A stretch of 7,065 nt of DNA. Origin: Bacteroidales bacterium. GTDB taxonomy: Bacteria; Bacteroidota; Bacteroidia; Bacteroidales; Muribaculaceae. Within the stretch, counting starts at the first letter, position 1. Each line of letters starts with the position of its first letter. Location of the stretch: assembly GCA_900752535.1 (NCBI GenBank), contig CAADVV010000260.1, forward strand, positions 1 to 7,065, given 5' to 3'. Under the pieces are notes generated by a model. That model did no database searches, was not told the DNA's origin, and saw only the letters and a program-made list of their open reading frames with translations. Made by a program: the position numbers and the translations under genes. Shown one piece after another: positions 1-7,065 of the stretch.

Positions 1-1
1 A

Positions 2-2698
2 GGGCTGTCGGGAACCGTCGTCAACGGCTACACGGGGCAGCCCGTCGAGGGTGCCAGCGTGATGCTCAACAACCAAAGTATTTTTGTCACTACCGGACCC
101 GACGGCGTCTTCACCGTGACCGGGGCCAAAGCCGGCAACGACGTCATGATTGTCAGTGCCTTCGGTTTTAACGAGGTGACAATGTCCGTTGAGATTACTC
201 AGGGTACGATCAAAAATCTGGGCGACATCAAACTAACTCAGAGCGACCTGAACGACACTTACTATGAGGAGCAACAGGACATGCTCTATGACGAGGCCGT
301 GCTCGACGACGAGGAAGGCGGCGCACAGAGCATCATCGCGCTGACGGGTGCGTCAGACGACATCTACTACAACGCGGCCAACTATGACTTCAACACAATG
401 AGGTTTCGCCTTCGCGGCTACAACAGCGAGTATCAGGAGACCTACATGAACGGTCTGAGCTTCAACGACCTTGCCCGCGGACGCTTCAACTACTCACAGC
501 TCGGCGGCCTCAACCGCGCCTTCCGCAACAAATCTGTTGCCATCGGCCTCGCTCCCGCCTCATATGGCTTCGGCGACATCGGCGGCGCTACCAACATCAA
601 CACACTCGCAGCCGACTATGCGCCGGGCTTCAACGGCTCTGTTGCCTACACCAACTCGAACTACATGTTCCGCGCCATGGCCATGTATTCGACCGGTCTT
701 AACCGTCACGGCTGGGCCCTGACCGCCGGCGCCATCGGACGTTATGCCAAAGAAGGCATCATCGACGGTACGTTCTATCACTCGTTCGGCCTCTTCATGG
801 CAGTGCAGAAGGTGTTCAACGACCACCATTCACTTAACCTGACAGCCTACGGCGCACCGACCGAACGCGCCACCAACTCGGCCACATATCAGGAAGCCTA
901 TGACCTGGCCGACAACAATCTCTACAACCCCAACTGGGGCTGGCAAAACGGCAAAAAACGCTCGTCGAAGATTGTCAACACGTTTGACCCGACAGTGATG
1001 CTCAACTGGATTTGGAAAAAGAATTCCACCACAACTCTCAACACTGCCGCCGCAGTGCGCTGGGTCCACTACTCCACGTCGGCCCTCAACTGGTATAACG
1101 CCGCCGACCCGCGTCCCGACTACTACCGCTATCTGCCCTCCTATTTCGCCGACAATCAGGAGGCGTTTGACCTTTACACCGACCTATGGCGCAACAACGA
1201 GTCGATGCGTCAGATCAACTGGGACCGCCTATATCAGGTCAACTATCTCAACAACGAGCTTGGTCCCGACCAGAACTCGAGCCGTCGTGGCGGTTCGACC
1301 TATATCCTCGAAAACCGTCACTCAAACCAGTTCAACTTCATGCTCGGCTCGACACTCAACACCCGTCTCAACGACGTGATGACACTTCAGGGCGGCATCT
1401 CGATGAACTATACCCGCGCAACATACTTCAAGACCATCCGCGACCTTCTGGGCGGCGACTACTGGACCGATATCGACCAGTTCAGCGAGCGCGACTTCCC
1501 AGACAATCCCGACATGCTTGAGAATGACCTCAACAACCCCGGACGCCGTGTCGGCAAGGACGACAAGTTCGGCTACCACTACGACATCAACGCCATCCAG
1601 GCCACCGCATGGCTCCAGAACATAATCACCCTGCCGAAATGGGACATCAACTACGGTCTGAAAATCGGCTACACCCAGTTCCAGCGCGACGGTAAGATGC
1701 GTAACGGCCGCGCTCCCGAAAACTCATACGGCAAAGGCGAGACACACCGCTTCGACACCGGCGCACTCAAAATCGGCGCCACCTTTAAAATCAACGGCCG
1801 CAACTTCATCGCCGCACACGCCGGATATGAGACCCGCGCCCCGCTGTTTGAATATGCCTACATCTCACCGCGTATCAAGGACGACGCCATCGAAGGTCTC
1901 AAACCCGAGCGCATCCTTTCGGGCGACATCAGCTATATCTGGAACTACCGCCGCTTCCGCGGCGCCGTCACCGGCTTCTGGACAGAAATGTATGACCAGA
2001 CAGAGCGCACGTCGTTCTATGACGACCTCAACTCTACGTTCATGAACTACGTGCTCAAAGGCATCCACAAACGCTATAAAGGCGTTGAAATCGGCATGGC
2101 CTACAAAATCACCCCGTCGGTCACCCTCTCGGCAGCTGCAACCTTCGCCCGCTACCAGTATAAAAACCGCCCCACCGGCACACGCTCATATGAAAACGGC
2201 GCGCAGCCCGATACTACACAGGTTGTATATCTGAAAAATTTCTATGTGGGCGGAACACCCCAGACCGCAGCCAACATCGGCATCGACTGGGCCGCACCCC
2301 ACCAGTGGTTCTTCAACATCAACTGCTCGTGGATGGACGACGCCTATGTCAACCTCTCGCCCGTGCGCCACGAAATGCTCCCCAACCTCTGGCAGGCATA
2401 TGACGAGCCCACCCAGGCTATCCTCGAGGAGAAAATGGCCGAGCTGGCTGACCAGGAGAAACTCAACGATGCTTTTGTGCTCAACGCCTCTGTCGGCAAG
2501 ATTATCTACATTAACCGCAAGGTCTCGCTCAACATCAACGTCAACGTAGACAACATCACCAACAACCGCAAGATTCAGACCTACGCCTATCAGCAGGGAC
2601 GTTTCGACTACACTAACTATAACGCCTCGAAATATCCCAACCGCTACTTCTATGCCCAGGGCATCAAGGTGTTTGTAAATGTCGGCGTAAGATTCTAA
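2..2698 (+). CDS. TonB-dependent outer-membrane receptor with carboxypeptidase-regulatory-like N-terminal domain (5' partial)
   Basis: Outer-membrane active transporter that would import a ligand into the periplasm using TonB/ExbBD energy; ligand unknown. The reading frame is open to the window edge, and residues upstream of the first internal GTG/ATG (59/62) already match the family, so the start and signal peptide lie outside; 898 residues are visible. Residues 1-80 form a carboxypeptidase-regulatory-like beta-sandwich (G-x-V-x-N-G-x-T-G-Q-P-V-x-G-A-x-V). An acidic stretch (about 85-107) follows, where a TonB box could lie. The plug spans about 108-201, with RFRLRGY at 134-140, NG at 150-151 and the closing GGATNINT at 194-201. 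The barrel runs to the end, contains DPRPDYYRYLPSY (369-381), and closes with an alternating strand ending in Phe898, the usual barrel C-terminal signal. This RGY/DPRPDYY-type receptor is one I recall from many Bacteroidota; it is not a typical SusC, and no SusD follows. Lipoprotein gene starts 31 bases downstream, so co-transcription is likely. Receptor class is secure, substrate is not. Confidence 0.93.
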   Translation, partial: GLSGTVVNGYTGQPVEGASVMLNNQSIFVTTGPDGVFTVTGAKAGNDVMIVSAFGFNEVTMSVEITQGTIKNLGDIKLTQSDLNDTYYEEQQDMLYDEAVLDDEEGGAQSIIALTGASDDIYYNAANYDFNTMRFRLRGYNSEYQETYMNGLSFNDLARGRFNYSQLGGLNRAFRNKSVAIGLAPASYGFGDIGGATNINTLAADYAPGFNGSVAYTNSNYMFRAMAMYSTGLNRHGWALTAGAIGRYAKEGIIDGTFYHSFGLFMAVQKVFNDHHSLNLTAYGAPTERATNSATYQEAYDLADNNLYNPNWGWQNGKKRSSKIVNTFDPTVMLNWIWKKNSTTTLNTAAAVRWVHYSTSALNWYNAADPRPDYYRYLPSYFADNQEAFDLYTDLWRNNESMRQINWDRLYQVNYLNNELGPDQNSSRRGGSTYILENRHSNQFNFMLGSTLNTRLNDVMTLQGGISMNYTRATYFKTIRDLLGGDYWTDIDQFSERDFPDNPDMLENDLNNPGRRVGKDDKFGYHYDINAIQATAWLQNIITLPKWDINYGLKIGYTQFQRDGKMRNGRAPENSYGKGETHRFDTGALKIGATFKINGRNFIAAHAGYETRAPLFEYAYISPRIKDDAIEGLKPERILSGDISYIWNYRRFRGAVTGFWTEMYDQTERTSFYDDLNSTFMNYVLKGIHKRYKGVEIGMAYKITPSVTLSAAATFARYQYKNRPTGTRSYENGAQPDTTQVVYLKNFYVGGTPQTAANIGIDWAAPHQWFFNINCSWMDDAYVNLSPVRHEMLPNLWQAYDEPTQAILEEKMAELADQEKLNDAFVLNASVGKIIYINRKVSLNINVNVDNITNNRKIQTYAYQQGRFDYTNYNASKYPNRYFYAQGIKVFVNVGVRF

Positions 2699-2729
2699 CC
2701 CACCATCACTTCTTCAGACTTTAGAGACA

Positions 2730-4820
2730 ATGAAACCATACAAATCACTCATTGCAGCCTTTGCGGCTTTAGCGTCACTGACTGCGGTCACAAGCTGTGA
2801 CGACGATTTCGACTATCCCCCCATCCAGGTGCCGGTGGCAACCATACAGCCCAACACCACCATAGCCGAAGTCAAGGAAGCATACTGGCAGGATGACCGC
2901 AACTATGCCGTGGAAATCGGCGCACGCGAAGACGGCTCACACATCATCGTGGCCGGACGCGTCATCAACAACTGCCGCTCGGGCAACATCTACAAGAGCC
3001 TCATAATCCAGGACGAGACCGCCGCACTGGCCATCTCGCTCAACGAAACCGACATGTCGACTTACTATAAGGTCGGTCAGGAGGTAGTCATCGACCTGAC
3101 AGGCATGTCAATAGGTAAATACAACGGACTCCAGCAGATTGGCGAGCCCGAGGTCTATCAGGACGGCTTCGAGGTTTCGTTCCTCGACTCCGACAAATTC
3201 AAGGAACATGCCCAGGTCAACGGTCTCCCCGACATGTCGAAAGTCGACACGCTTGTGACCACCATGGATGAAATCAACGCCATGACCACCGGCGCCGAAA
3301 TCGCCCGCATGCAGAGCCGTCTGATAAGGCTCAACAACGTGAGCTTCCAGGGCGGCGGCTCGCTGAAGTTCTGCGACCCCTCGTCGAGCACCAACCGCAC
3401 CATCACAGACGAGAACGGCAACCGCATGACCCTGCGCATGTCAAACTACGCCACCTTCGCCAACCGCACCCTCCCCTCGGGACGCGGCGACCTTGTCTGC
3501 ATTCTGTCATATTACGGCACGAATTGGCAGCTGATGATACGCGACCTCTCCGACTGCATCTTTGAGGGCATGGACGACGATGACAACCCCGGCGGCGAGA
3601 TTCCCGCCGTGCCCGACGCCAACACAACAGTTGACAAAATCGTGACCAAATACTGGAAGGATGACCTCAACTACGCCACCCAGATAGGCAAGAACGACGC
3701 CGGCGAGGACGAAATCGTCACCCTGCGCGTCATCTCGAGCGATGCCTCGGGCAACATCTTCAAGCAGCTCATGGCTCAGGACGCCACCGGCGCGCTGATG
3801 TTCTCGGTCAACACCTCAAATCTCTACCAGAACTATCCTGTCGGACAGGCTATCAACGTAAATCTGACAGGCCTCTATATCGGACGCCGTCAGGGCATGC
3901 TTCAGGTTGGCATCGAAGGCAACTTTAACGGCAACCCGCAGCCAGACCGCATGGACGAGGGCACATGGCTCGCTCACGTGACCACCACAGGCACTGCCGC
4001 TCCCTCAGACGTCAAGGTCTACGATGCCACAATCGACCAGATAAGCGCCAATCCGCGCCAGTGGTCGGCCCAGATTGTCGAACTCAAGGGCGTGCACTTC
4101 GCCAACGGAGGAAAACAGACATTTGTCGTCGGTGGCCAGAACACCTCTCAGGATCTGATTGACGCCTCAGGCAAGAAAATCATTGTGCGCACAAGCTCTT
4201 ACGCCTCATTCAAGGACCAGACGCTCCCCTCGGGCACCGGCAACGTCCGCGCCATCGTGACCTACTACAACTCGACGGCACAGCTCGTGCTCAACTCGGC
4301 CGACGACTGCACCGGTTTTGACGGTTCGACTCCGGACACCCCGGACACTCCCGACGTGCCGACCGGAACGGCTACATTCAAAAAAGTAACCTCGGTCACC
4401 TCGGGTAAGAGCTACGTCTTTGTCCACAACGGCCAGGTTGGCACAGCCATCAACCAGACCTACAGCTTCGGCCGCTATGCTCTGAAAGATGTGACAATCA
4501 CCAACAACACACTGACAACCGACATTGTCAACGCCGTGACTTTCACACAGACTGCCGAAGGCTGGACTCTCGTTGACGGCTACGGACGCTATCTGGGCAT
4601 GGATTCAGACCCGACCCACAAGTCAAACTTCCAGCTCTACAGCTCCATGCAGGAGGGATGCACCTGGACAGTCACCGCCGAAGGCGGCCTGTTCCGCATC
4701 ATCAGCGTCCTTCGTCCCGAACTCGTCATCGGCCAGTCGGGCACATTCACCAACATCGCGCCCACAGAGCTAACGGCAAGCGGTCTCAACCTCCCCGAGC
4801 TCTATGAGAGAGCCGACTAA
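2730..4820 (+). CDS. Surface lipoprotein with two tandem DUF5689 domains
   Basis: Probable outer-membrane lipoprotein, 696 residues, likely the ligand-binding partner of the upstream receptor. A basic/hydrophobic signal (MKPYKSL...) leads to lipobox V-T-S-C with Cys23; the following DDDFD resembles the Bacteroidota lipoprotein export signal, so the protein probably faces the outside. DUF5689 unit 1 spans about 36-279 (GNIYK at 85-89, QDET at 94-97, later YxxGQ and GxxxGKY). A DDDDNPGG linker (282-289) separates it from unit 2, about 293-532 (GNIFK at 341-345, QDAT at 350-353). A Thr-Pro-Asp linker (534-544) leads to a beta-rich domain at 548-696 that I do not recognise. No catalytic motif is visible. 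The order of strands in each unit looks OB-fold-like, which makes nucleic-acid binding conceivable but unproven. The ATG at 2730 is chosen because it gives a complete lipoprotein signal; the 31-base gap upstream has only a weak purine run and no visible Bacteroidota -33/-7 promoter, so it is probably expressed with the receptor gene. Confidence 0.9.
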   Translation: MKPYKSLIAAFAALASLTAVTSCDDDFDYPPIQVPVATIQPNTTIAEVKEAYWQDDRNYAVEIGAREDGSHIIVAGRVINNCRSGNIYKSLIIQDETAALAISLNETDMSTYYKVGQEVVIDLTGMSIGKYNGLQQIGEPEVYQDGFEVSFLDSDKFKEHAQVNGLPDMSKVDTLVTTMDEINAMTTGAEIARMQSRLIRLNNVSFQGGGSLKFCDPSSSTNRTITDENGNRMTLRMSNYATFANRTLPSGRGDLVCILSYYGTNWQLMIRDLSDCIFEGMDDDDNPGGEIPAVPDANTTVDKIVTKYWKDDLNYATQIGKNDAGEDEIVTLRVISSDASGNIFKQLMAQDATGALMFSVNTSNLYQNYPVGQAINVNLTGLYIGRRQGMLQVGIEGNFNGNPQPDRMDEGTWLAHVTTTGTAAPSDVKVYDATIDQISANPRQWSAQIVELKGVHFANGGKQTFVVGGQNTSQDLIDASGKKIIVRTSSYASFKDQTLPSGTGNVRAIVTYYNSTAQLVLNSADDCTGFDGSTPDTPDTPDVPTGTATFKKVTSVTSGKSYVFVHNGQVGTAINQTYSFGRYALKDVTITNNTLTTDIVNAVTFTQTAEGWTLVDGYGRYLGMDSDPTHKSNFQLYSSMQEGCTWTVTAEGGLFRIISVLRPELVIGQSGTFTNIAPTELTASGLNLPELYERAD

Positions 4821-4854
4821 TCCCAACCTATCACGCATAAAAACACAATCATAT
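4821..4854 (+). promoter_or_regulatory. Intergenic A-rich translation-start region
   Basis: The 34 bases between the two lipoprotein genes contain an A-rich tract (CATAAAAACACAATCATAT) just before the ATG at 4855 and no GGAGG-like element. Bacteroidota commonly start translation from A-rich, unstructured leaders without a Shine-Dalgarno sequence, so this supports the downstream ATG. I see no -33 TTTG or -7 TAnnTTTG promoter here, which favours read-through from the upstream genes. Confidence 0.4.
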
Positions 4855-6993
4855 ATGAAAGCTTTCAAACCGCTCCTGACGGCCATGGCCGCCGCCCTGT
4901 TGACGGGCGTCGCCACGACCTCATGTTCCGAGGATTTCGACGGCCCGGGGCTTCAGATACCCGTGTCAACGCTCAAGCCCAACATGACCATCAGCGAGTT
5001 CAAGACCAAATTCTGGCTGAACGACAACGCCTATGTCAACCAGATAGGCCAGACCGACGACGGTCAGGACATCGTGCTGTCCGGTCGCGTCATCTCGTCA
5101 GACGCCTCGGGCAACATCTACAAGAATCTTGTCATTCAGGACGAGACCGGCGCACTGACAATGTCAATCAACGCCAACTCGCTCTACAACAACTACCGCA
5201 TAGGCCAGCAAATCATGGTTAAGACCACCGGCATGTATGTCGGCAAGTACCGCGGTCTGCTCCAGCTATGTTTCCCCTCAAAGACCGACCAGGGCACCCT
5301 CGAGGGCACATTCATGCCACTGGAAGTCTTCGAGGAGCATATTGAGCTTAACGAACTGCCCAAACCGTCGCTCATCGACACACTGGTCATCAGCCACTCC
5401 GACTATGCCAGCTCAAATCCCTCGATTGTGCGTCAGTATCAAAGCCAGCTCGTCAGATTCGACAATGTCCACTTCAAAGACGGCGGCAAGCTCAACTTCA
5501 CCGACGGGTCTAAAATCACGTCAAACCGCACCCTCGTCTTCGCCAACGGCGACACAATCAATGTGCGCACCAGCGGCTACTCCAACTTCTATGCCAAGAT
5601 GCTCCCCGAGGGCGAGGGTTCTGTAGTCGGTATCCTCGGATATTTCAACTCGGGCAACACCGCCGACCCCTGGCAGCTGAACCTGCGCTCGATTGACGAC
5701 CTGATCGGCTTTGGCGACGAACCCGAGGCCACACAGGGCACGCGTGAGAACCCCTGGAGCGTTGACCAGGTTGTCGAGAAAGAGCAGAACGGCACAGGTG
5801 GCTCGGGATGGCTCACGGGATATATTGTCGGAGCCGTAGTGCCCGGCACAACCGCTGTCACCTCAAATGATCAGATTGAGTGGACATCAGACGTCTCAAT
5901 GCCCAACACACTCGTCATCGCTCCCGCTCCTGAGGTCAAGGATGCCGCTTCATGTCTCGTTGTCGAACTCCCCCAGGGTTCTGCCCTACGCCAGTATGGC
6001 AATCTGCTCGACAACCCGTCGAACTACAAGAAGCAGATTTGGCTCGACGCCACGTTCGCCAAAGTTCTCGGCACATGGGGCGCCACCGTCGCCACCGGCT
6101 CGGCTAAGGAGTTTGAAATTGACGGAGTGACTGTCCCCGGCGAACCCGTGACACCTCCGGGACCTGACGAACCCTCAGGCGACCCCGTAAGCGGAGAGGT
6201 AACGTTTGTCGACTGCTCACTGCCCGCCAACCCGACAGAATTTGTCTCTGGCAACTTCAAGTTCGTCCTTGACAAGGGCGCCGGCAAGACCGCTCCCGCC
6301 TATCACACCGGCTCTCAGGCCATACGTCTCTATGCCGACAACACCATCACAATCTCGACCGTTGACGGCGCACCCATCGACAAGATGGTCTTCACCTTGT
6401 CTAAAGACGCCGGCTATAAGTATACAACCTTCACCCCGTCGACCGGCACTCTCGCTCCTCAGGCCAAGGGCGACACACAGATGAGCTGGACCGGATTTGC
6501 CAACACAGTGACCTTCACGGTTGGCAATCAGGCCGACTTCGGCACAGAGACCGGCTACGGACAGATACGTATCACGAAAGTTGTCTTCGGCGGAGGCGGC
6601 AGCGACAAGCCTGACAATCCCGATAAACCCGATGTCGACAAAGGCACACACGACTCACCCTATAGCGTCACCGAGGCCATCGCACTCAACAATCCCGGCA
6701 AGTCTGCCTGGGTTGAAGGCTATATTGTCGGCTGGGCTGACGGCTCGGCGTCTGCCGCCGTCTTCAATGCCGCAGCCCAGACTTCGGGCAACATTCTGCT
6801 GGCCGTATCAGCCACAGAGACCTCGGCAGCCAACTGCCTGGTGATTAATCTGCCCAAAGGACAGCTTCGCAACGCTCTCAACCTGATGGACAACCCGACA
6901 AACCTCGGCAAGAAAATCATGGTTCAGGGCACCCTCTCGAGCTATCTCGGCGGACACGGCCTGACAGCCCCCACCGCCTGGGAGCCCCGCTGA
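4855..6993 (+). CDS. Surface lipoprotein with DUF5689 and two DUF6359-type domains
   Basis: Second probable surface lipoprotein of the cluster, 712 residues. The signal peptide MKAFKPLLTAMAAALLTG leads to A-T-T-S-C with Cys24; the -3 Thr makes the lipobox weaker than in its neighbour, but SEDFD after it fits the Bacteroidota export signal well. DUF5689 covers about 37-288 (GNIYK 86-90, QDET 95-98) and is close to the units of the upstream protein, also at DNA level. Next come a DUF6359-like unit at about 295-424 (GTRENPWSV, W-x-x-GYIVG, NLLDNPSN), a Pro-rich linker (428-440), an unassigned beta-rich domain at about 447-578, a Gly/Asp-Pro linker (579-595), and a canonical DUF6359 unit at 597-712 (GTHDSPYSV, WVEGYIVG, NLMDNPTN). 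No enzyme motif is visible. The in-frame ATG at 4804 would put 17 polar residues before the signal peptide and overlap the preceding gene; the ATG at 4855 is preferred. The protein is probably co-transcribed with the two upstream genes and may bind the receptor's ligand. Function is inferred from context only. Confidence 0.9.
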   Translation: MKAFKPLLTAMAAALLTGVATTSCSEDFDGPGLQIPVSTLKPNMTISEFKTKFWLNDNAYVNQIGQTDDGQDIVLSGRVISSDASGNIYKNLVIQDETGALTMSINANSLYNNYRIGQQIMVKTTGMYVGKYRGLLQLCFPSKTDQGTLEGTFMPLEVFEEHIELNELPKPSLIDTLVISHSDYASSNPSIVRQYQSQLVRFDNVHFKDGGKLNFTDGSKITSNRTLVFANGDTINVRTSGYSNFYAKMLPEGEGSVVGILGYFNSGNTADPWQLNLRSIDDLIGFGDEPEATQGTRENPWSVDQVVEKEQNGTGGSGWLTGYIVGAVVPGTTAVTSNDQIEWTSDVSMPNTLVIAPAPEVKDAASCLVVELPQGSALRQYGNLLDNPSNYKKQIWLDATFAKVLGTWGATVATGSAKEFEIDGVTVPGEPVTPPGPDEPSGDPVSGEVTFVDCSLPANPTEFVSGNFKFVLDKGAGKTAPAYHTGSQAIRLYADNTITISTVDGAPIDKMVFTLSKDAGYKYTTFTPSTGTLAPQAKGDTQMSWTGFANTVTFTVGNQADFGTETGYGQIRITKVVFGGGGSDKPDNPDKPDVDKGTHDSPYSVTEAIALNNPGKSAWVEGYIVGWADGSASAAVFNAAAQTSGNILLAVSATETSAANCLVINLPKGQLRNALNLMDNPTNLGKKIMVQGTLSSYLGGHGLTAPTAWEPR

Positions 6994-7020
6994 AACAGAA
7001 TCCACATAACTATAACGGCG

Positions 7021-7056
7021 CCGCCTCCCCCCCGTCGGGAGGGGGCACCCCCCGGA
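7021..7056 (+). terminator. GC-rich hairpin, possible transcription terminator
   Basis: Starting 30 bases after the stop codon of the second lipoprotein, CCTCCC (7024-7029) and GGGAGG (7037-7042) form a perfect six-pair stem with a seven-base loop. A longer imperfect pairing of 7023-7032 with 7037-7046 is possible too (one mismatch, one G-T pair). The G run 7041-7045 can alternatively pair with the C run 7048-7053. Only a weak T-containing tail (ATTGTTG) follows, so a classical Rho-independent terminator is not certain. The position at the end of the cluster supports the call. Confidence 0.4.
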
Positions 7057-7065
7057 TTGTTGAGA

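Noticed and set aside
59..64. GTG/ATG as the true start of the receptor gene
   Set aside because: The frame is open upstream and the preceding codons encode the conserved beginning of the carboxypeptidase-regulatory-like domain; a start here would cut that domain and leave no signal peptide.
2730..4820. SusD-like glycan-binding partner
   Set aside because: No helical TPR content or SusD N-terminal motifs; the protein is beta-rich with DUF5689 units.
4804..4854. Upstream ATG that would extend the third gene by 17 residues
   Set aside because: It overlaps the end of the preceding gene and would place a polar stretch before a complete lipoprotein signal peptide; ATG 4855 has a proper A-rich leader.
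5237..5626. 129-codon + strand frame inside the third gene
   Set aside because: Ser/Thr/Pro/Arg-rich shifted reading of the DUF5689 coding sequence; no motif or plausible start.
6217..6651. 144-codon open frame on the minus strand
   Set aside because: Lies entirely antisense to a well-supported domain, has no recognisable motif, and is expected from the GC-rich codon bias.
2730..6993. Nuclease or other enzyme activity in the lipoproteins
   Set aside because: No EEP, HKD, HNH or similar catalytic motif is visible; both look like binding proteins only.
1..7065. CRISPR array, tRNA/rRNA, insertion sequence or attachment site
   Set aside because: Coding fills almost all of the window; no short spaced repeats, terminal inverted repeats, transposase or RNA-gene signature was seen.

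Overview
The window reads as a short polycistronic stretch from a member of the Bacteroidales. The evidence is an outer-membrane TonB-dependent receptor with an N-terminal carboxypeptidase-regulatory-like domain, lipoproteins with the Asp/Glu-rich export signal typical of Bacteroidota right after the lipidated cysteine, DUF5689 and DUF6359 domains that I know only from Bacteroidota, and A-rich start regions without a Shine-Dalgarno sequence. The DNA is GC-rich for this order, somewhat over half by eye, with many C-ending codons. That would fit a Muribaculaceae-like gut bacterium better than classical Bacteroides, but this placement is only an inference.

Layout: three genes on the + strand fill nearly the whole window. 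(1) Bases 2-2698 hold a TonB-dependent receptor whose 5' end lies upstream of the window. (2) After 31 bases, 2730-4820 encodes a 696-residue lipoprotein with two DUF5689 units in tandem and an unassigned beta-rich C-terminal domain. (3) After another 34 bases, 4855-6993 encodes a 712-residue lipoprotein with one DUF5689 unit, a DUF6359-like unit, an unassigned beta-rich domain and a second DUF6359 unit. The last 72 bases are non-coding and contain a GC-rich hairpin that may end the transcript. No gene is supported on the minus strand. I saw no tRNA, rRNA, CRISPR array or mobile element.

How the parts may work together: the receptor would move a ligand across the outer membrane using TonB energy, and the two lipoproteins, probably facing outward, would capture that ligand. 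They sit where SusD-like proteins sit in glycan-uptake loci, but neither resembles SusD. The repeated units have a pattern like OB-folds (short beta strands, G-x-V/I, Q-D-x-T-G-A-L, Y-x-x-G-Q), so a nucleic acid or another phosphate-containing polymer is a possible ligand. This is an inference; no catalytic domain is visible in the window and the substrate is unknown.
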